The notes below the pieces were generated by a model that did not search any database, was not told the DNA's origin, and was given only the letters and a program-made list of their open reading frames with translations. Shown here in pieces: positions 7,846 through 11,674 of a DNA stretch of 11,674 nucleotides. How positions within the stretch are numbered: position 1 is the stretch's first letter; each line of letters opens with the position of its first letter. Both the position numbers and the translations under genes were made by a program. This DNA comes from DASWIG01 sp965371445. GTDB taxonomy: Bacteria > Acidobacteriota > Thermoanaerobaculia > Multivoradales > J023. The stretch lies in the NCBI GenBank assembly GCA_965371445.1, contig CBDUYN010000252.1, positions 1-11,674 on the forward strand. The letters run 5' to 3'.

Positions 7846-8385
7846 ATGGCACAGTTCAGAGTATTTGCTCCCGACATCGAAGTCCGAGGCGAGGTGGTCC
7901 TCGCCTTCGTCGAGGTCATGGGAGCTTTTCGAAGCCTCGCGGAAGGGATCCTGAAGGACAACGGTATCGAAGATCCGCAGCCGGCTCGGTGGTACTCCCA
8001 GCAAGCGTGGCTCAATTCCTTCAAGACCATCGCGGAGCAGATCGGGCCCAACACGCTCTTCCAGTTGGCCCGGCAGATTCCGCTCGGCGCCGAGATCAGC
8101 CCCGACATCGACACGATCGAGAAGGCCCTTTTCGAGCTCGACGCGGCCTACCGGGGGACCCACCGGGGCGGCGAGGTGGGGCACTACATCTTTGTGAAGA
8201 CCGGCGACCGTTCGGGACAGATGCACACGATGAATCCCTATCCCTGCGACTTCGACCGGGGCCTGCTCGACGCCCTGACCCGGCGTTTCGAGCCCGCCAA
8301 CCCCTACCTCGACATCATCCACCACGACAACGCGCCGTGCAAGAAAGCAGGCGCCGACTCCTGTACCTACACCATCTTCTGGTGA
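7846..8385 (+). CDS. Uncharacterised 179-aa protein, possibly V4R/H-NOX-like ligand-binding
   Basis: I do not recognise this family with certainty. The soluble 179-residue chain has no signal peptide or membrane segment. The first part is helical (MGAFRSLAEGILKDNGI; WYSQQAWLNSFKTIAEQIGPNTLFQLARQIP). The second half looks like an alpha/beta domain: THRGGEVGHYIFVKTGDRSGQMH, then NPYPCDFDRGLLDALTRRF. It ends with a His/Cys-rich tail, where His159-His160, Cys165 and Cys173 sit in IIHHDNAPCKKAGADSCTYTIFW. The overall plan, an effector-pocket fold closing with a Cys-containing strand, recalls V4R (4-vinyl reductase) and heme-NO-binding domains. The H-NOX YxSxR motif is absent and heme binding is not supported. 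The gene follows the histidine kinase by 38 nt, and its TGA overlaps the GTG of the helicase gene. The chain may be a small sensor or an accessory subunit. Confidence 0.85.
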   Translation: MAQFRVFAPDIEVRGEVVLAFVEVMGAFRSLAEGILKDNGIEDPQPARWYSQQAWLNSFKTIAEQIGPNTLFQLARQIPLGAEISPDIDTIEKALFELDAAYRGTHRGGEVGHYIFVKTGDRSGQMHTMNPYPCDFDRGLLDALTRRFEPANPYLDIIHHDNAPCKKAGADSCTYTIFW

Positions 8386-11300
8386 CGGAACCTCGCTTCG
8401 CCGACCACCGCGCGCGCCGCCTGGCGCAACGCCAGCTGGTCCGCCCTCTGCTGGTCGAGGCCGGCGCCGGCACCGGCAAGACCGCGACGCTCGTCGCCCG
8501 TGTCCTCGCCTGGTCGCTCGGACCCGGCTGGGAGCGTGCCGCCGGTCGCCACGAAGACACCGCGGCGATCGCCGCCGCGACGCTCGGCGGGGTCGTCGCC
8601 GTCACCTTCACCGAGGCCGCCGCGGCCGAGATGGCCGAGAGGTTGACGGCCGCCCTGGCCGACGTCGTGGCGCGGCGCCGGCCCGTAGGTTTCCTCGGCG
8701 CGGGGACCGGCGCCGACGACCTTGCCGTCGCCGAGCTCACCGGCGAGGACCGCCGCCGCGCCGCGGCGCTCCTCGGCGCGGCCGATCAGCTCCAGGTGCG
8801 CACCATCCACTCCTTTTGCCGCAAGCTCCTGGCCGAGCAGGCCTTCGAAGCCGGCCTCCACCCCCATTTCACCGTCGACGCCGACGGTGCCGTGCTGCGC
8901 GAGGTGGTCGAAGAACGTGTCGAGGCAGCGATCCTCCAAGGCTACGGAGGACCTCTCGGCACAGAAGTTGAGGTCGGCGAAGCTGGGGACCGCGACTACC
9001 TGTACCTCGCCGGCCGCGGCGTCGCCGCGCCAGAGATTGCCGACGCCGTCGAGGCGCTGGTGCTTCAGGGTCTCGCGGCCTGTGACCTCACGGACGACGT
9101 GCTTGCGCCGCAACGCCGGGCAGCGCTCGCCGAACGGCTCTGGGACGCCTCGAACCGCCTCCTCACCCTCCTCGAAGTGCGCCGTGTCGCCGGCGGCCGG
9201 GCGCGCAACGCCGCCGCCATCGCCGCGGGCCTCGCGGGCCTGCGCCGTCACCTGCGACGTGCCCGGCGCCGCAGCGGCGCCGCGATCGAGCTCTCGGACC
9301 TCCAGGCCTGGACCGCGGAGCTCCTGCCGCTCCACCTGGAGGAGCATCTGCGCATCTGGGCGCGCGGCGAGACGGCCAACCAGGCCGAAAAGGAACGCCT
9401 GGCGAGCGCGCGTCCCCAGCTGGCCGAGCTCGCCGGCAAGCTGGCGCGTCTGGTCGGTCACGTCCGGCGGCTCGACCCGGAGCTTCTGGCGAGCTCCCGG
9501 CAGGTTCTGGGGCCGCTCATGAGAGACGTCCGGGAGGAGATGCGGCGGCGTGGTGTCTTGGGTTTCCCGGACCTCCTGCGCGGAGCCTGCGAGCTCGCCG
9601 AGCGTCACCCGGAGCTCCTCGCCCACGTCCGCCGGCGCATCGACCAGCTCCTGGTCGACGAGTTCCAGGACACGGACTGCATGCAGTGCGAGCTGATCCG
9701 CCGCCTGGCCCTCGTCGGACCCGCGGAGGAGCGGCCGGGCCTTTTCGTCGTGGGCGACCCGAAGCAGTCGATCTACGGCTGGCGTAACGCCGACCTCGCG
9801 GCCTACGAGGGCTTCGCGGCCGCGCTGGAAGCCGCCGGGGGCGAGCGGCTGGCCCTCGACGAGAACTTCCGATCCGTGCCCGCGGTCCTCGACGAGGTGG
9901 AACGTGTCGTCGCACCGGTGATGCAACGCCAGCCCGGGCTCCAGCCGGAGTTCCGTCCCCTGTTGACATCGACCCCGCGCGATCGGCAGAAGGCCGAACG
10001 CGCCTCGATCGAACATTGGGTCTCCTGGCGGGCCGCGGAGGGCTCGCCGGCCGAGCCCCTCGCCGCCGCCGCCCGCGAGACCGCGGAGCTGGAAGCGCGT
10101 GCGCTCGTCGTCGACCTGCTGGAGCTGCACTGTTCCGGGGTGGCTTTTGCCGACGTCGCCCTCCTGCTACGCAGCCTGACGGACCTGGAGATCTACCTGG
10201 CGGCGCTACGCGAGGCGCGGATTCCCTTCGCCGTGAGCCGTGACCGCCAGTACTACCGGCGGCGCGAGGTGATCGACGCCGCCGCGCTCGTGCGCACAAC
10301 CCTCACTCCCGAGGACCAGGTCGCCACGGTCGCTTTTCTGCGCTCGGCTCTCGTCGGCGTCCCCGACGCGGCGCTCGTCCCTCTGTGGACGGCCGGGCTG
10401 CCGGGTTTGCTGGCCGAGGCCGGCGGCTCGGATCCGTCGAGCCTCGTTGCCGTCGCCGAGATCGCCCGCCGGGTGGCGGCCGGCTTGCCGCGGCAGGTAC
10501 CGGGGATCGAGCGCGTTCACGGCTGGGAGCTGAACCTGGCGGCTGCGGCGGTCACCCTCGGCCGGTTGCGGCGCCTTTTCGAGACCGAGCCCGCCGACGT
10601 TTTTGTCAGCGAGCTACGGCGCACGACGCTCTTTGAGGCCTCGGAATCAGCGCGTTACCTGGGGGCCTTTCGCCTCGCGAACCTGGAGCGCTTCTTCGCC
10701 GAGCTCCTCGCCGCCCTGGAGGCCGAGGCCGGCGACCGTCACCGCGTGCTGCGGCGGCTGCGCCGTCGCCTGGCCGAGGGCTTCGAGGCCGAGGAGGCGC
10801 GTCCCGGCGAGGCGGCCGAAGACGCCGTCCAGGTGATGACGATCCACAAGGCCAAGGGCCTGGAGTTTCGGCACGTCTACCTGCTCCAGATGCACAAGGA
10901 AGCCGGACAGCGTCCGCGCGGCCGGCGTCCCGGCTCCGGCGTCGGTGCGGAGCTCGTGACGGGCACGGTCGACGGCCGCAGCGAGTACCGCCTCTTCGGC
11001 GCCGCGACCCTCGGTTTTGACCTCGTGGAGGAGCGTACCGAGGCCGTGGCCCGTGCCGAGCTCGTCCGCACCCTCTACGTCGCCATGACCCGGGCCGCCG
11101 AGCGCTTGGTGCTGGTGGGTCGTCCCGCCGTCGGCGCCGTGCCGGAGCCCTTGGCGCGCGCTTCGACGCACATGGATCTGGTGCTTCATCGCCGCGGCGC
11201 ACCGTCGGTCGCCGACCTGGCCGAGCTCTGGCGGCAAGGCGAGGCGCGTTACCGTGACGGCGACGTGGTGTTCTACCTGCCTGGCCTCGTGCCGGAGGCG

Positions 11301-11674
11301 CTCGCCGCCGAGGCCCTGGAGGGGGAGGACGCCCCGGCCCTCGCCTCGACAGCCGACGTCTTGCGCACCGCCGAACGGCTTCGTGCCGCGCGACGTGCGG
11401 CGCGAAGCCGGATGGAGCGTCCCTTCCGGCAGGTCGCCTCGAAGCTCGCGTCCTCCGATTCCGACGTAGGGGAGGCTCTGTCCCCGGGCGCGCCGCCTGC
11501 CTCTTCACTCCAGGTTGCCGGCTCGGCCGCGGCGTCGGAGCTCGGTGAGGAGCGGACGGAGGCGCGCCGGACCGACCTTTTGCCGCCGGGCGGCGAACCG
11601 CCGGGCGGCGAACCGCCGGGCGCCGTGCCGCCGGGCGGCGTGCCGCCGGGCGAGCCCGGTCCGGGGCGCCGGAT
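8382..11674 (+). CDS. UvrD/RecB/AddA-type helicase, 3' end beyond the window
   Basis: The frame from GTG 8382 stays open for 1097 codons and runs off the window. It encodes a superfamily 1A DNA helicase of the RecB/AddA type, acting in double-strand-break processing. Motifs in order are Walker A GAGTGKT (28-34, Lys33), VTFTEAAAAEM (74-84), TIHSFC (141-146), Walker B LVDEFQDT (424-431), GDPKQSIYGWR (458-468), DENFRS (493-498), VQVMTIHKAKGLEF (816-829) and RTLYVAMTRAAERL (896-909). The large insertions between motifs are typical of RecB/AddA. The C-terminal PD-(D/E)XK nuclease, if present, would lie past the edge. The start is inferred from the GTGA overlap with the preceding TGA and from the distance to Walker A. 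No ribosome site is seen, so translational coupling is likely. A Pro-Gly repeat linker precedes the edge. RecB and AddA cannot be separated here. Confidence 0.92.
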   Translation, partial: MTEPRFADHRARRLAQRQLVRPLLVEAGAGTGKTATLVARVLAWSLGPGWERAAGRHEDTAAIAAATLGGVVAVTFTEAAAAEMAERLTAALADVVARRRPVGFLGAGTGADDLAVAELTGEDRRRAAALLGAADQLQVRTIHSFCRKLLAEQAFEAGLHPHFTVDADGAVLREVVEERVEAAILQGYGGPLGTEVEVGEAGDRDYLYLAGRGVAAPEIADAVEALVLQGLAACDLTDDVLAPQRRAALAERLWDASNRLLTLLEVRRVAGGRARNAAAIAAGLAGLRRHLRRARRRSGAAIELSDLQAWTAELLPLHLEEHLRIWARGETANQAEKERLASARPQLAELAGKLARLVGHVRRLDPELLASSRQVLGPLMRDVREEMRRRGVLGFPDLLRGACELAERHPELLAHVRRRIDQLLVDEFQDTDCMQCELIRRLALVGPAEERPGLFVVGDPKQSIYGWRNADLAAYEGFAAALEAAGGERLALDENFRSVPAVLDEVERVVAPVMQRQPGLQPEFRPLLTSTPRDRQKAERASIEHWVSWRAAEGSPAEPLAAAARETAELEARALVVDLLELHCSGVAFADVALLLRSLTDLEIYLAALREARIPFAVSRDRQYYRRREVIDAAALVRTTLTPEDQVATVAFLRSALVGVPDAALVPLWTAGLPGLLAEAGGSDPSSLVAVAEIARRVAAGLPRQVPGIERVHGWELNLAAAAVTLGRLRRLFETEPADVFVSELRRTTLFEASESARYLGAFRLANLERFFAELLAALEAEAGDRHRVLRRLRRRLAEGFEAEEARPGEAAEDAVQVMTIHKAKGLEFRHVYLLQMHKEAGQRPRGRRPGSGVGAELVTGTVDGRSEYRLFGAATLGFDLVEERTEAVARAELVRTLYVAMTRAAERLVLVGRPAVGAVPEPLARASTHMDLVLHRRGAPSVADLAELWRQGEARYRDGDVVFYLPGLVPEALAAEALEGEDAPALASTADVLRTAERLRAARRAARSRMERPFRQVASKLASSDSDVGEALSPGAPPASSLQVAGSAAASELGEERTEARRTDLLPPGGEPPGGEPPGAVPPGGVPPGEPGPGRR
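11583..11654 (+). repeat. Tandem 15-nt repeat coding a Pro-Pro-Gly linker
   Basis: Five in-frame units of 15 nt, the last one 12 nt, encode PPGGE, PPGGE, PPGAV, PPGGV and PPGE (residues about 1068-1091 of the helicase). The first two units are identical at DNA level. Later ones differ by a few bases, so the array looks like recent slippage or duplication. The peptide is a flexible linker, probably between the helicase core and a C-terminal nuclease domain. Copy number may vary between strains. Confidence 0.85.

Noticed and set aside
8722..9522. Plus-strand frame of 266 codons
   Set aside because: It is a shifted frame inside the helicase gene, Arg/Ser/Pro-rich and without motifs. The true frame carries all helicase motifs without interruption.
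8367..10130. Minus-strand frame of 587 codons opposite the helicase
   Set aside because: It is a composition-driven antisense frame with no domain, lying opposite essential helicase motifs.

Overview
This is a GC-rich window (roughly two thirds G+C by eye) holding nine protein-coding genes in two divergent blocks. No rRNA, convincing tRNA, insertion sequence, phage gene or CRISPR array is visible. Gene content and order fit a free-living, non-Firmicute bacterium. A likely guess is Acidobacteriota (Thermoanaerobaculia-like) or a deltaproteobacterial relative: a CTC-type L25 with an acidic tail, SpoVG outside the Firmicutes, a membrane pyrophosphatase, and an FHA-GAF histidine kinase. The taxonomic guess is inference only.

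Left block (minus strand, read right to left): an STAS-domain anti-sigma-factor antagonist (5413-5760), spoVG (4749-5147), prs (3532-4473), the CTC/L25 ribosomal protein rplY (2819-3481), pth (2219-2797) and the membrane-bound pyrophosphatase hppA (91-2157). From prs to hppA the gaps are only 21-61 nt and no terminator is seen, so these four are probably one transcript. They form a housekeeping chain: PRPP synthesis releases AMP, and PRPP-dependent biosynthesis yields pyrophosphate. That pyrophosphate is the fuel of the hppA ion pump. L25 and peptidyl-tRNA hydrolase serve translation. Good sigma-70-like promoters lie before spoVG (TTGACA-17-TAGCAT) and before prs (TTGACG-17-GATGAT). Both genes have long leaders (about 160-185 nt) containing inverted repeats.

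Right block (plus strand): an FHA-GAF-HisKA-HATPase sensor kinase (5963-7807), a 179-aa protein of uncertain family with conserved-looking His/Cys residues (7846-8385), and a UvrD/RecB/AddA-type helicase (8382 to the window edge, incomplete). The helicase starts on a GTG that overlaps the TGA of the small protein by 4 nt (GTGA), so the two are probably translationally coupled. The frame stays open for 1097 codons and carries all the main superfamily-1 helicase motifs.

The two blocks diverge from a 202-nt region (5761-5962). It carries a TACAAT -10-like box facing the STAS gene and, facing the kinase, an extended -10-like TGCTAGCAT embedded in an inverted repeat. The most interesting point is the right block: a soluble phospho-peptide-reading histidine kinase with no response regulator beside it, a small putative sensor/ligand protein, and a recombination helicase appear to share one transcript, next to an oppositely oriented STAS partner-switching protein. 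No proven new system can be claimed from sequence reading alone.
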